NCBI RefSeq assembly: GCF_009711185.1
Contig: NZ_WMIF01000005.1
Location: 1 to 64,000, forward strand
Length of the DNA: 64,000 nt
Source of the DNA: Paracoccus limosus
GTDB taxonomy: Bacteria; Pseudomonadota; Alphaproteobacteria; Rhodobacterales; Rhodobacteraceae
Direction of reading: 5' to 3'
Position numbers and translations under genes: made by a program. Under the pieces are notes generated by a model. It searched no databases and had not been told where the DNA came from. It saw only the letters and a program-made list of their open reading frames with translations. Positions 17,882 to 25,973 of this stretch are shown one piece after another; within the stretch, counting starts at the first letter, position 1; every line of letters begins with the position of its first letter.

Positions 17882-18967
17882 ATGGCGCGCGAAAGCCATG
17901 CCATCGCGCCGGGGCTGGAGCTGAGCGTCCTGTGCTTTGGCCCCTCCGGCGGGCGCAAGGCCTATCTGCAGGCCGGGCTGCATGCCGATGAATTTCCCGG
18001 CATGCTGGTGCTGCGCGCGCTGGCGCGGCGGCTGGCCGAGGCCGAGGCGCGCGGCCTGCTGCGGGCCGAGATCGTGCTGGTGCCGCAGGCCAATCCGATC
18101 GGCCTGACCCAGACCGGGACCGGCTTTCTGTTCGGCCGGTTCGAGACCGGTTCGGGCGAGAATTTCAACCGCTGCTATCCCGATCTGTCCGATCTGGGAC
18201 CGCTGGAACTGGGCGCCGATGCCGCAGCGAATGTCGCCACGATCCGCGCCGCCATGGGCCGGGCCTTGGCCGCGATGCAGCCCGAGGGCGCGCTGGACCG
18301 GCTGCGCCACCGCCTGCTGCTGTTGGCCCATGACGCCGATCTGGTTCTGGACCTGCATGCCGACAATCAGGCCGAGCCGCATATCTATGTCGGCCCGGCC
18401 CTGTGGCCCGAGGCGCAGGACATCGCCGCCGCCATCGACGCGCGCGCGGTGCTTTTGGCCGAGGTTTCGGGCGGCAACCCCTTTGACGAGGCCTGTTCGG
18501 GCCCGTGGTGGGCGCTGGCCGCGCGCCACCCCGAGGCGGTGATCCCGCCCGCCTGTCTGGCGGCAACGCTGGAAATGGGCAGCAATGATGACGTGGACCC
18601 TGCCCGTGCCGAGGATCAGGCCGCCGCCCTGCTGCGCGTGCTGGAGGGGCGCGGACTGGTCGAAGGCCCCGGCGGCCAGCCCCGGCTGGGCTGCGAGGCG
18701 ACGCCACTGGAGGCGATGGCGCAGCTGAAATCGCCGGTGACCGGGCTTGTCGCCTATCATTGCCGGCTGGGCGACAGCCTGCGCGAGGGCGATCTGGTGG
18801 CCACGGTGATCGACCCGCTGGGCGAAGAAACCGAGTTGCGCGCCGAGACCTCGGGCCGGCTTTTCGCCCGCCACAGCCAGCCTTATGCCTGGCCCGGCCG
18901 CGTGATCGGCAAGATCGCCGGCGCGCACCCCCTGAGCCATCGCAAGCGGCTGCTGCTGACCGATTGA
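17882..18967 (+). CDS. M14/aspartoacylase-family zinc hydrolase, candidate beta-Asp-Arg dipeptidase
   Basis: A 361-residue protein of the succinylglutamate desuccinylase/aspartoacylase branch of zinc carboxypeptidases. Zinc ligands are visible as H34-AD-E37 in GLHADEFPG and H159 in LVLDLHAD. The catalytic glutamate is likely E231 in ATLEMGS, and NFNRCYPD matches the substrate-arginine region. The C-terminal 70 residues form a beta-rich cap with a biotinyl-like turn. As last gene of the cphA run it is well placed to split the beta-Asp-Arg dipeptides made by cyanophycinase. I recall that dedicated dipeptidases are known in proteobacterial cyanophycin clusters, but identity with those is inferred. 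The alternative is N-acyl amino-acid deacylation. Confidence 0.8.
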   Translation: MARESHAIAPGLELSVLCFGPSGGRKAYLQAGLHADEFPGMLVLRALARRLAEAEARGLLRAEIVLVPQANPIGLTQTGTGFLFGRFETGSGENFNRCYPDLSDLGPLELGADAAANVATIRAAMGRALAAMQPEGALDRLRHRLLLLAHDADLVLDLHADNQAEPHIYVGPALWPEAQDIAAAIDARAVLLAEVSGGNPFDEACSGPWWALAARHPEAVIPPACLAATLEMGSNDDVDPARAEDQAAALLRVLEGRGLVEGPGGQPRLGCEATPLEAMAQLKSPVTGLVAYHCRLGDSLREGDLVATVIDPLGEETELRAETSGRLFARHSQPYAWPGRVIGKIAGAHPLSHRKRLLLTD

Positions 18968-18974
18968 GGCTTGC

Positions 18975-19001
18975 CCCGGCCCTTGGGGAACAAGGGCCGG
19001 G
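18975..19001 (+). terminator. Terminator of the cyanophycin operon
   Basis: CCCGGCCCTTG (18975-18985) and CAAGGGCCGGG (18991-19001) form an 11-bp perfect stem with the 5-base loop GGGAA. It begins 8 bases after the hydrolase stop and is followed by a short TCTTTT at 19009-19014. It lies between convergent genes and fits an intrinsic terminator. Confidence 0.75.
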
Positions 19002-19037
19002 CGCATCGTCTTTTGCAGGCGCCGGTGCCTCCGGCGG

Positions 19038-19059
19038 GGATATTTTTACACGAAAGAAG
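19038..19059 (+). repeat. Copy 1 of a dispersed intergenic element
   Basis: A 22-base block beginning GGATATTT and ending CACGAAAGAAG. It matches 59026-59047 at 20 of 22 bases, in the same orientation. Both copies lie just outside genes and next to strong GC hairpins. The pair suggests a repeated intergenic element of this genome. Confidence 0.6.
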
Positions 19060-19066
19060 GCGCGGG

Positions 19067-19492
19067 CTAGCTGGTCATATGGGCGAGCAGCAGGCAGCTT
19101 TGGCTGCTGACCACGCCGGGGATCTCGCGGATTTCGCGCAGGACGCGGTCGAAACCTGCCAGGGTGTCGGTGCGGATCTCGACCACCAGATCCCAGACAC
19201 CGCTGGTGGCATAGACCGCCGCCACATCCGGGATGCGGTTCAGCTGCCGGATCACCGCCCGCGACATGCTGCCCTGCAATTCGACCATGGTGATGGCGCG
19301 GATCTCATTTTCCCAGGCAACGTCGGTTTCGATGGTGAACCGCCGGATCCGCCCCGAGGCGACCAGCGCATCCATGCGCTGACGCACCGTCGTGCGCGAG
19401 ATGCCCAGACTATGCGCCAGTTCGGTCACCGACATCCGGGCGTCGCCGCGCAGGGCCGTCAGCAGGCGGCGATCGGTGTCGTCCTGGGTCAC
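19067..19492 (-). CDS. AsnC/Lrp-family regulator of arginine/cyanophycin use
   Basis: A 141-residue AsnC-type regulator. Its helix-turn-helix is in the first 60 residues (TDRRLLTALRGDARMSVTELAHSLGISRTTVRQRM) and is followed by a RAM domain ending YATSGVWDLVVEIRTDTL. I chose the GTG at 19492, which has AAGGA nine bases upstream; a TTG at 19522 is in frame but has no ribosome binding site. It is divergent from arginase and ornithine cyclodeaminase, with a 14-base perfect palindrome in the gap. It is convergent to the cyanophycin operon. A local arginine-responsive activator of rocF-ocd is the natural guess, by analogy with other Lrp-type arginase regulators. Confidence 0.92.
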   Translation of the reverse strand: MTQDDTDRRLLTALRGDARMSVTELAHSLGISRTTVRQRMDALVASGRIRRFTIETDVAWENEIRAITMVELQGSMSRAVIRQLNRIPDVAAVYATSGVWDLVVEIRTDTLAGFDRVLREIREIPGVVSSQSCLLLAHMTS

Positions 19493-19532
19493 TATGACTT
19501 TTTCCTTGATCAGAATGGCCAATTAATCCGGC

Positions 19533-19546
19533 ATTTTGGCCAAAAT
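19533..19546. promoter_or_regulatory. Perfect palindrome, candidate AsnC operator
   Basis: ATTTTGGCCAAAAT is a 14-base perfect palindrome in the gap between the AsnC regulator and the divergent arginase gene, 51 bases before the first arginase ATG. A partial copy of its core, TGGCCAATTA, occurs just upstream at 19516-19525. Position and symmetry fit an autoregulatory site controlling both directions. Confidence 0.5.
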
Positions 19547-19596
19547 TTCAAGCGACTTGACCAGCACGTCCCGGCATTCTGGGGGAGAAGAGGACA

Positions 19597-20526
19597 ATGA
19601 TGATGAAGACCACTTGCATTCTGGGCGCACCGATCCAGACCGGCGCCTCGCAACCCGGCTGCGTGATGGGGCCGCAATCGCTGCGCACCGCCGGCCTGCC
19701 GCAGATCCTGACCGAGCTGGGCTGGCAGGTCGAGGATCGCGGCGATCTGTCGATCCCGTCGCAGGCGCCGCAGAGCTATCCCAATCCGGCGATCCACGAT
19801 CTGGCCGAGACCTGCGCCTGGATCGGATTGCTGAGCCGGCACGCCTATGAGGCGGCACGCGATTTTACCTTGCCGATCTTTATCGGTGGCGATCACTCCA
19901 TGTCGGCGGGCACCATTGCCGGCGTCGCGCGGCGCGCGGCCGAGCTGGGGCGGCCGCTGTTCGTGCTGTGGCTGGACGCGCATCCCGACCTGCACCGGCT
20001 GGACACCACCACCAGCGGCAACCTGCATGGCACGCCGATGGCCTATGCCTGCGGGTTGGGCGATTTCCTGCCCTATCCGCCGAATGCGCATCCGCTGGAT
20101 CCGCGCCATGTCTGCATGATGGGCATCCGCTCGGTCGATCGGGCCGAGGCTGCGCGCATCCTTGAGACCGGGATCGAGGTCAATGACATGCGCGTGCTGG
20201 ACGAGACCGGCGTTCTGGCGCCGCTGAAGGCGTTTCTGGCGCGGGTCGAGGCGGCAAACGGGCTGCTGCATGTCAGCTTTGACGTCGATTTTCTGGACCC
20301 CGGCATCGCGCCTGCGGTCGGCACCACCGTGCCCGGCGGCGCCACATTCCGCGAGGCGCATCTGATCATGGAGACGCTGGGCGATTCCGGCCTTGTCCGC
20401 TCGCTCGATCTGGTCGAGCTGAACCCATTCCTTGACGAACGCGGGCGCACGGCGCGCCTGATTTCGGACCTGACCGCCAGCCTGTTCGGCCGGCGCGTCC
20501 TTGACCGCATGACCCGGAGCCTGTGA
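19597..20526 (+). CDS. rocF: Arginase
   Basis: A 309-residue ureohydrolase that converts arginine to ornithine and urea. The two-manganese site motifs are all present: GGDHS, LDAHPDLH, and SFDVDFLDP. The stretch TTTSGNLHGTPMA separates arginase from agmatinase. Three ATGs in a row (19597, 19600, 19603) follow GAAGAGGA, so the exact start is uncertain by two codons. It is coupled to ornithine cyclodeaminase by a TGATG overlap and divergent from an AsnC regulator. Beside the cyanophycin genes it would drain arginine released from the polymer. No urease or urea amidolyase is in the window. Confidence 0.95.
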   Translation: MMMKTTCILGAPIQTGASQPGCVMGPQSLRTAGLPQILTELGWQVEDRGDLSIPSQAPQSYPNPAIHDLAETCAWIGLLSRHAYEAARDFTLPIFIGGDHSMSAGTIAGVARRAAELGRPLFVLWLDAHPDLHRLDTTTSGNLHGTPMAYACGLGDFLPYPPNAHPLDPRHVCMMGIRSVDRAEAARILETGIEVNDMRVLDETGVLAPLKAFLARVEAANGLLHVSFDVDFLDPGIAPAVGTTVPGGATFREAHLIMETLGDSGLVRSLDLVELNPFLDERGRTARLISDLTASLFGRRVLDRMTRSL

Positions 20527-21569
20527 TGTCGCAACCTTCCGAACTTGCCCTTGTGCCCTTTGTCTCGGTGGCCAACATGATGCGGCTGGTGATGTCGCTC
20601 GGACCCGAGCAGGTGCTGGCCGATCTGGCGCGCTATATCGAAGATGATTTCCGCCGCTGGCCGGAATTCGACAAGACGCCGCGCGTCGCCAGTCATTCGC
20701 GCGATGGCGTAATCGAGCTGATGCCGACCGCCGATGCCGAGAATTACGGCTTCAAATACGTCAACGGCCATCCCAAGAACACGCATTCGGGCTATCAGAC
20801 GGTGACGGCCTTCGGGGTGCTGTCCTCGGTCGCGACGGGCTATCCGATCCTGCTCACGGAAATGACCATCCTGACGGCGCTGCGCACGGCGGCGACCTCG
20901 GGCCTGGTCGGGCGCTATCTGGCCCCCGAGGGCGCCGAGGTGATGGCGATGATCGGCAATGGCGCGCAATGCGAGTTTCAGGCGCTGGCTTTTCGCGTGC
21001 TCTGCGGCATCAACCGGCTGCGGCTGCACGACATCGACCCGGCGGCGACGGCCAAGGCGGCGCGCAACCTGCGGGCGCAGGGCTTCGAGGTGGTGGAATG
21101 CGCCAGCGCGCAGACCGCGGTCGAGGGCGCGCAGATCATCACCACCTGCACCGCCGACAAGCAGAACGCGACGGTGCTGTCGGACAACATGGTCGGCGCC
21201 GGCGTGCATATCAACGCCATCGGCGGCGACTGCCCCGGCAAGACCGAGCTGCAGTGCGACATCCTGAGCCGCGCCAGCGTCTTTGTCGAATACCCGCCCC
21301 AGACCCGGATCGAGGGCGAGATCCAGCAGATGCCCGAGGATTTCCCGGTGACCGAACTGTGGCAGGTGATGCTGGGTGCCGTGCCGGGCCGCACCGATCC
21401 GCGCCAGATCACCCTGTTCGATTCCGTGGGCTTTGCGATCGAGGATTTCTCGGCGCTGCGCTATGTCCATGACGCGATCAAGGACGGCGATTGCTATGAG
21501 CTGCTGGACATCCTTGCCGATCCCGACGATCCGCGTGACCTGTTCGGCATGTTGACGCGCAGCGCCTGA
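20526..21569 (+). CDS. ocd: Ornithine cyclodeaminase
   Basis: A 347-residue member of the OCD/mu-crystallin family that converts ornithine directly to proline and ammonia with NAD. The Rossmann motif is MIGNGAQCEFQALAF. Substrate-side motifs include GYPILLTEMTILTALRTAATS with the catalytic region, and HINAIGGDCPGKTEL, where the aspartate is the expected proton-relay residue. The ATG overlaps the arginase TGA by one base. The pair completes arginine to proline catabolism in two steps and links the cyanophycin store to central metabolism. Confidence 0.95.
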   Translation: MSQPSELALVPFVSVANMMRLVMSLGPEQVLADLARYIEDDFRRWPEFDKTPRVASHSRDGVIELMPTADAENYGFKYVNGHPKNTHSGYQTVTAFGVLSSVATGYPILLTEMTILTALRTAATSGLVGRYLAPEGAEVMAMIGNGAQCEFQALAFRVLCGINRLRLHDIDPAATAKAARNLRAQGFEVVECASAQTAVEGAQIITTCTADKQNATVLSDNMVGAGVHINAIGGDCPGKTELQCDILSRASVFVEYPPQTRIEGEIQQMPEDFPVTELWQVMLGAVPGRTDPRQITLFDSVGFAIEDFSALRYVHDAIKDGDCYELLDILADPDDPRDLFGMLTRSA

Positions 21570-21809
21570 GCGGTCGGCATGGAGGCCGGGTGTCGCCATG
21601 CCCCTTGCCCAAAACAAGTGAACCCCTCCTTGACGGAAGGGCTCGTTCTTGGGGTCGCGCCTGCGGGAATGTCTTGGTGCGAAAAAAATGCCGGACTGCG
21701 ACGTGGAACAGGTGCAGATAAATACGTCTGGGGAAAAGGTCTTGGTATGGCCCGATCCTGCACGTCCGGGTGAATTCTGGCAAGTTTAAAATACGGCCAG
21801 AGGCGGTTT

Positions 21810-22100
21810 TTACAAAAACTTCAGCTCGTCTTGATAAAACTCGCGGCCGAGAAACACCATGATGCCACCGCAAATCGGAAAGATCAGGAAGAGCAGCGCC
21901 GCGACGCCGAAAATATTCGAGAACCCCTGCGAGGTCCGGGCCAGATCGGCCATATCCTGACCGGCAAAACGGACAAAATCCTCGGCATAGCGCAAATGCA
22001 GTTTATAGAAGAAGGCCGAGAATGCCGGCATGACGAGGATGAAGAAAACGCCCCACCATCCCATTTCCGTCAAACGCTGACGATATTTCCCTTTGCTCAT
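21810..22100 (-). CDS. Small two-helix membrane protein, unknown function
   Basis: A 96-residue protein with an excellent ribosome binding site (AAGGAG, eight bases before the ATG at 22100). Two hydrophobic helices are at about residues 14-32 (GWWGVFFILVMPAFSAFFY) and 63-84 (IFGVAALLFLIFPICGGIMVFL), with a charged loop between them. I do not recognise a family. The gene and its flanks (about 21780-22230) are clearly lower in GC than the surroundings. It lies downstream of, and in the same direction as, the RTX gene at 22338, but the 237-base gap with repeated operator-like motifs suggests its own promoter. Confidence 0.7.
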   Translation of the reverse strand: MSKGKYRQRLTEMGWWGVFFILVMPAFSAFFYKLHLRYAEDFVRFAGQDMADLARTSQGFSNIFGVAALLFLIFPICGGIMVFLGREFYQDELKFL

Positions 22101-22149
22101 TTGCCTTACTCCTTAACCAACATGCACCCCTTCTAGAATCAACCTGACC

Positions 22150-22190
22150 TTGTGACAACTTGGCCGTTTAGACAGGTTGTCATTACAACC
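22150..22190 (-). promoter_or_regulatory. Paired TTGT/ACAA operator-like inverted repeats
   Basis: Two symmetric motifs lie 50-90 bases upstream of the small membrane protein: TTGT-G-ACAA at 22150-22158 and GGTTGT-CATT-ACAACC at 22175-22190. In addition, TGACAAC (22153-22159) pairs with GTTGTCA (22176-22182). The repetition of one half-site suggests a bound repressor or activator; no regulator gene is adjacent. Confidence 0.4.
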
Positions 22191-22337
22191 GTTAGTTTAG
22201 TCATATTCGGCATATATCCAAGCCGCCCGCGAATATGGCAAAGCACGGCATGGGCCTGCGGAAAAACTGGCAGGAAATCCAAGATATTTCGGGCCTTCCG
22301 TGGTTCGGCCCGGCTGCGGGACCGGGCCGGGATGGCG

Positions 22338-23690
22338 TCACAGCAGGAAGTCCCCGACGGCCAGATCAATCGATTTGCCAATCATGATGGCAAAATCGGC
22401 GGTGCCGTCGCCATCCAGATCCGCCTGCACATAGGTGGCATTGGCGGTGCGCAGCCAGCGCAATTCGCCCGCCGTGCCGCTGAAGGCCTGTTTGCCGATA
22501 TAGGTGAAATCCTGCGCGCCCTGCAATTTGCTATTGGCGTCGATGGCTGAAAGGTCGATACGGTCGCCATCGGCCCGCGAAAAATCGTCGATGTAATCAC
22601 GCGCCTGCGGCGTCGAATCGGATGGGGCCAGAAAGACGAACATATCCGCGCCCGCGCCGCCATAAAGGCTGTCTGCCCCGGTATTGCCGTAAATGCGGTC
22701 ATTGCCGGCGCCGCCGAATATCCGGTCATTGCCCAATCCGCCCGACAAAAGGTCGTCTCCGTCCTCGCCAAACAGCTGATCATTTCCCGGCCCGCCAAAA
22801 AGGCTGTCATTGCCGGTGCCACCGCCCAGCCAATCGTCGCCAAAACCGCCATAAAGCAGGTCGTCGCCCGCCTCGCCATAAAGCGTGTCATTGTTCAGCC
22901 CGCCGTCCAGCGTGTCATTGCCGGTGCCACCATACAGCGTGTCATTGCCGAGGTCGCCGAACAGGCGGTCATTGCCGGCCTCGCCATAAAGGCGGTCGGC
23001 GCCGGCGCTGCCAAAGGCAAGGTCATGACCATTGCCGCCATAAAGCGTGTCATCGCCCAGCCCGCCCAGCAGCCGGTCATTGCCGTCGCCGCCGTAAAGC
23101 GCATCATTACCGGCATCACCCGACAGCGTGTCATCACCGATGTCGCCATAAAGCACGTCATGGCCAAGGCCGCCGGACAAGAGGTCATTGCCCGCCTCGC
23201 CCAGCAGCGTGTCATTGCCCGCGCCGCCCAGCAGCCAGTCGTTGCCGGTGCCGCCAAAGATCTTGTCATGGCCGCCCAGACCCAGCAGCGTGTCATTGCC
23301 CGCGTAGCCGGTCAGCGTATCGGCCAGATCGGTGCCCTGCACCCGGTCATGCCCGGCCAGCAGCAACCGCGTCAGGGCGTTGTCGTCGGATCGGGCATAG
23401 GCCCCGGCCAGCGGTGCCAACGACACGGCCAGACCCGAGGCCTCGAACACCGTCTGCGTGCCCTGCGCGATGCGCAGGCCTTGCAGGGTGCCGCCGCTTA
23501 GCCCGCCCGGACCCGCGCCGCCATAAAGCAGCCCGGTTCCGGTCAGCAATGCGACATGGCCGGCGCTGTCCGACAGCCGCAGCCGTGTGGCCGAGCGGCT
23601 GGCCTCGGGCAGATCCAGAAAGACGGACCAGTCGATCAGCGTCATGTCGCGAAGCGCGCCTGCGCCGGGGCGAAAAACAATCGCTGCCAT
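22338..23690 (-). CDS. RTX-type calcium-binding protein, probably type I secreted
   Basis: A 450-residue protein with no N-terminal signal peptide. Residues 1-115 form a unique domain. Residues about 116-350 are a long run of RTX nonapeptides of the GGxGNDxLx kind, which fold into a calcium-binding beta roll. The C-terminal 100 residues (with FSRADGDRIDLSAID and ADLDGDGTADFAIMI, ending GDFLL) resemble the C-terminal secretion domain of serralysin-type proteins. This points to export by an ABC type I system, which is not encoded in the window. The ATG at 23690 follows AAAAGG. It lies downstream of a diguanylate cyclase and the cellulose operon on the same strand, so a matrix or adhesion role is possible but inferred. 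Confidence 0.85.
   Translation of the reverse strand: MAAIVFRPGAGALRDMTLIDWSVFLDLPEASRSATRLRLSDSAGHVALLTGTGLLYGGAGPGGLSGGTLQGLRIAQGTQTVFEASGLAVSLAPLAGAYARSDDNALTRLLLAGHDRVQGTDLADTLTGYAGNDTLLGLGGHDKIFGGTGNDWLLGGAGNDTLLGEAGNDLLSGGLGHDVLYGDIGDDTLSGDAGNDALYGGDGNDRLLGGLGDDTLYGGNGHDLAFGSAGADRLYGEAGNDRLFGDLGNDTLYGGTGNDTLDGGLNNDTLYGEAGDDLLYGGFGDDWLGGGTGNDSLFGGPGNDQLFGEDGDDLLSGGLGNDRIFGGAGNDRIYGNTGADSLYGGAGADMFVFLAPSDSTPQARDYIDDFSRADGDRIDLSAIDANSKLQGAQDFTYIGKQAFSGTAGELRWLRTANATYVQADLDGDGTADFAIMIGKSIDLAVGDFLL
22640..23340 (-). repeat. Tandem RTX-coding repeats
   Basis: About 700 bases of imperfect 27-base units encoding glycine- and aspartate-rich nonapeptides, recognisable on the plus strand by the recurring GTCATTGCC. 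The repeat is protein-coding and explains the strong periodicity seen in this stretch. Confidence 0.85.
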
Positions 23691-23781
23691 ATCTACACCT
23701 TTTGGTTGTTTCTGACAGATGGGCATCGCCCACAGGCAATGCAATGGTTTTGGCGGGGGCCTTGGTTCTGCGTGGGGCCGG

Positions 23782-25116
23782 TCATCGCGCCACCTCGGCG
23801 ATCCGACCATCGCGGGCGCGCTGCGCCTTTTTGGCGTAAAGCAGCCGGTCAGCTTCGTCCAACATGGCGGCGTGGTCCCAACCTGCCGCGCTGGCCATCG
23901 AGATGCCGATGCTGATGCCCACCGAAACCGCGATCCCGGCCTTGCCGATGGCGATGGGCTCGCGCAGGGCCTCGGTCAGGCGGGCGGCCAGCTGCTGCGC
24001 CTCGCCCAGTTCGTCGCAGGGCATGAGAACGGCAAACTCATCGCCGGCCCAGCGGGCGGCCACATCGACCTCGCGCATGCAGCGGCCCATGCGGGTGGCA
24101 ATCTCGCGCAACACCATGTCGCCTGCGGCATGGCCAAAGCCATCGTTCACCGGCTTGAACTTGTCGAGATCGCCGAAAAGCAGCGCCAGATCACGCCGGT
24201 TGCCACCTCGCGCCGCCAGCATCGCCTGCAGCCGGCGGTTAAAGCCGGCGCGGTTCAAAAGACCGGTCAGCGGGTCGGTCTCGGCCTTGTCCTGCAGGGC
24301 GAGCTGGCGGGCATAGGCCTGCGAGGCGTCGCGGAACACCACCACGCCGCCAATCGGCTGCTCGTCGGTGTCAAGCACCGCCGAGGCGGTGCAGCTGACC
24401 GGCAGGCAGCGATCCTCGCGCCGGCGCAGCATCAGATAGGGCGGCATGTCCGGGGCGGGCGCCGCGAACAGCGCGTCGCCCAGATCGCGGCCCTCGGGGG
24501 TTTCCAGCGGCAGCACCTGACGCAGCGGCCGGCCCGCGGCGGCGCTCCAGCCGGTCATGCGCTCGGCCGCAGGGTTCATCCATGTGACGGCCCCGTGGAT
24601 GTCGGTGGCGATGATGCCGTCGCCCACCGCATCAAAGGTGGCGCGCAGGATCTGGCGCTGCTGGTGGACCTGCGCCAGCGCCTGCATCAACTGCTGCCGG
24701 CTGCGCCACAGGTCCAGAAACAGCCCGACCTTGGACAGCAGGATGCGTTCGTTGATCGGCTTGCCGATATAGTCGATGGCCCCGGAATCGTAGCCCTTGA
24801 GCTGGTTGAACTCATCCGCGTTCGAGGCGGTCATGAAGATCAGCGGCGTGTCGGCCGAAAACGGGTTGTCGCGCAGAAAGCCCGCGACCTCGAACCCGTC
24901 CATCTCGGGCATCTGCACATCCAGCAGCACCAGCGCGAACTGGTGGTCCAGTGCCAAGGACAGCGCCTCATTGCCGGATTGGGCGGTGATCAGTTCGGCG
25001 TCCACATGGCGCAGCAAGACGCGCATTGCCGTCAGATTGGCGGCGATGTCATCGACGATCAGGATCCGGGGACGCGCAAGCTCGGCAGTCTGATCGGGGG
25101 CCAGGGTCTGGGTCAT
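23782..25116 (-). CDS. Response regulator diguanylate cyclase (REC-PAS-GGDEF)
   Basis: A 444-residue protein. The receiver domain (about 15-135) has ILIVDD and the phospho-acceptor in LVLLDVQMPEMDG. A PAS domain follows (about 155-270, FDAVGDGIIATDIHGAVTWMN). The GGDEF domain (about 285-440) has the active-site loop AGDEF in place of GGDEF, a variant found in active cyclases. The product-inhibition site RxxD (REVD) sits five residues before it. It should make c-di-GMP when phosphorylated. Its ATG overlaps the stop of the CheR-like gene (ATGA). The hybrid kinase two genes upstream is the obvious partner and BcsA with its PilZ domain the obvious target. Confidence 0.92.
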   Translation of the reverse strand: MTQTLAPDQTAELARPRILIVDDIAANLTAMRVLLRHVDAELITAQSGNEALSLALDHQFALVLLDVQMPEMDGFEVAGFLRDNPFSADTPLIFMTASNADEFNQLKGYDSGAIDYIGKPINERILLSKVGLFLDLWRSRQQLMQALAQVHQQRQILRATFDAVGDGIIATDIHGAVTWMNPAAERMTGWSAAAGRPLRQVLPLETPEGRDLGDALFAAPAPDMPPYLMLRRREDRCLPVSCTASAVLDTDEQPIGGVVVFRDASQAYARQLALQDKAETDPLTGLLNRAGFNRRLQAMLAARGGNRRDLALLFGDLDKFKPVNDGFGHAAGDMVLREIATRMGRCMREVDVAARWAGDEFAVLMPCDELGEAQQLAARLTEALREPIAIGKAGIAVSVGISIGISMASAAGWDHAAMLDEADRLLYAKKAQRARDGRIAEVAR

Positions 25117-25973
25117 TGCATCCTTTCATCTGGAACGGGGCCCAGCCCATCCGGGCAGGGCACGGGCCAGGCCTTGGGCTGCGGGCAAAGGATCCAGGCG
25201 CTGCCGGGCATAAGCTCGTAGCGGTGCGCGGCGGCCAGCGCCATCTCGTGCCGGCCAAGGCAAAGCCGGCCGCCCCGGACAAGGGAATCGGCAAACAGCT
25301 GCATGGCCCGCGCCTGCAGCGCGCGCTGGAAATAGATCAGCACATTGCAGCACAGGATCAGGTTCGCCTCGCAGAACACGGCATCGGTGGCGAGGTTGTG
25401 GCGCACGAAGCTGATATGCGACATCAAGCCCGGCGCCAGCCGCATCTGGTCGCCCGCCGGCAGGAAATGCCGCGCCAGCGCCCCCTCGCCGCCCGCCGCC
25501 GCATAGCGCGGCTGCGCCGCCGCCAGATCCGAACCCGCGATCAGCCCCTGCCCCGCCCGTGCCAGCGCCCCGGCCGAAATGTCGCTGGCAAAGATCCGGC
25601 TGCGCGGCAACAGCCCGGCCTCATGCAGCAGGATCGCCATGGAATAGGCCTCTTGGCCGGCAGCGCATCCGGCGTGCCAGACCGTGATCGTGGGAAAGCT
25701 GCGCAGCTGCGGAAACACCAGCCGGCGCAGTTCGTCCAAGGCGCGGGGCTCGCGAAAGATCTCGCTGACCGGCACACAGATGCGGTCCACGACCTCGTCG
25801 ATCCGCTCGGGGTGCTGCGTCAGCCAGTCGCGCAGCGCCGCCGCGCCCTCCAGTTGCAGCCGCGCGCACAGCTGGCGCAGCCGGCTGGCCAGCGTCGCCG
25901 GGCGATACTGCCGGAAATCATGGCCAAAACGCCAGCACACCCAATCCGCGAATTCGCCGATCTCATTTTCCAT
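25113..25973 (-). CDS. CheR-type SAM-dependent methyltransferase
   Basis: A 286-residue protein with the CheR layout: an N-terminal all-helical domain (about 1-70) and a SAM-binding domain. The family motifs are present but altered: IFREPRA for the usual FFRDP, WHAGCAAGQEAYSMAI for the SAM loop, and CCNVLIYF, where the usual CRNV arginine is a cysteine. CheR enzymes methylate glutamates of chemoreceptors. No chemoreceptor or CheB is in the window; the neighbours are a hybrid kinase (11-base overlap) and a diguanylate cyclase (ATGA overlap). It may act on the kinase's sensor helices or have lost catalysis; I cannot tell which. Confidence 0.88.
   Translation of the reverse strand: MENEIGEFADWVCWRFGHDFRQYRPATLASRLRQLCARLQLEGAAALRDWLTQHPERIDEVVDRICVPVSEIFREPRALDELRRLVFPQLRSFPTITVWHAGCAAGQEAYSMAILLHEAGLLPRSRIFASDISAGALARAGQGLIAGSDLAAAQPRYAAAGGEGALARHFLPAGDQMRLAPGLMSHISFVRHNLATDAVFCEANLILCCNVLIYFQRALQARAMQLFADSLVRGGRLCLGRHEMALAAAHRYELMPGSAWILCPQPKAWPVPCPDGLGPVPDERMQ

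Noticed and set aside
19597-20526. Agmatinase instead of arginase
   Set aside because: The SGNLHGTP stretch and the coupling to ornithine cyclodeaminase favour arginase.
22640-23340. Regular repeats that could suggest a CRISPR array
   Set aside because: Unit length is 27 bases with no spacers and the repeats encode RTX nonapeptides in one frame.
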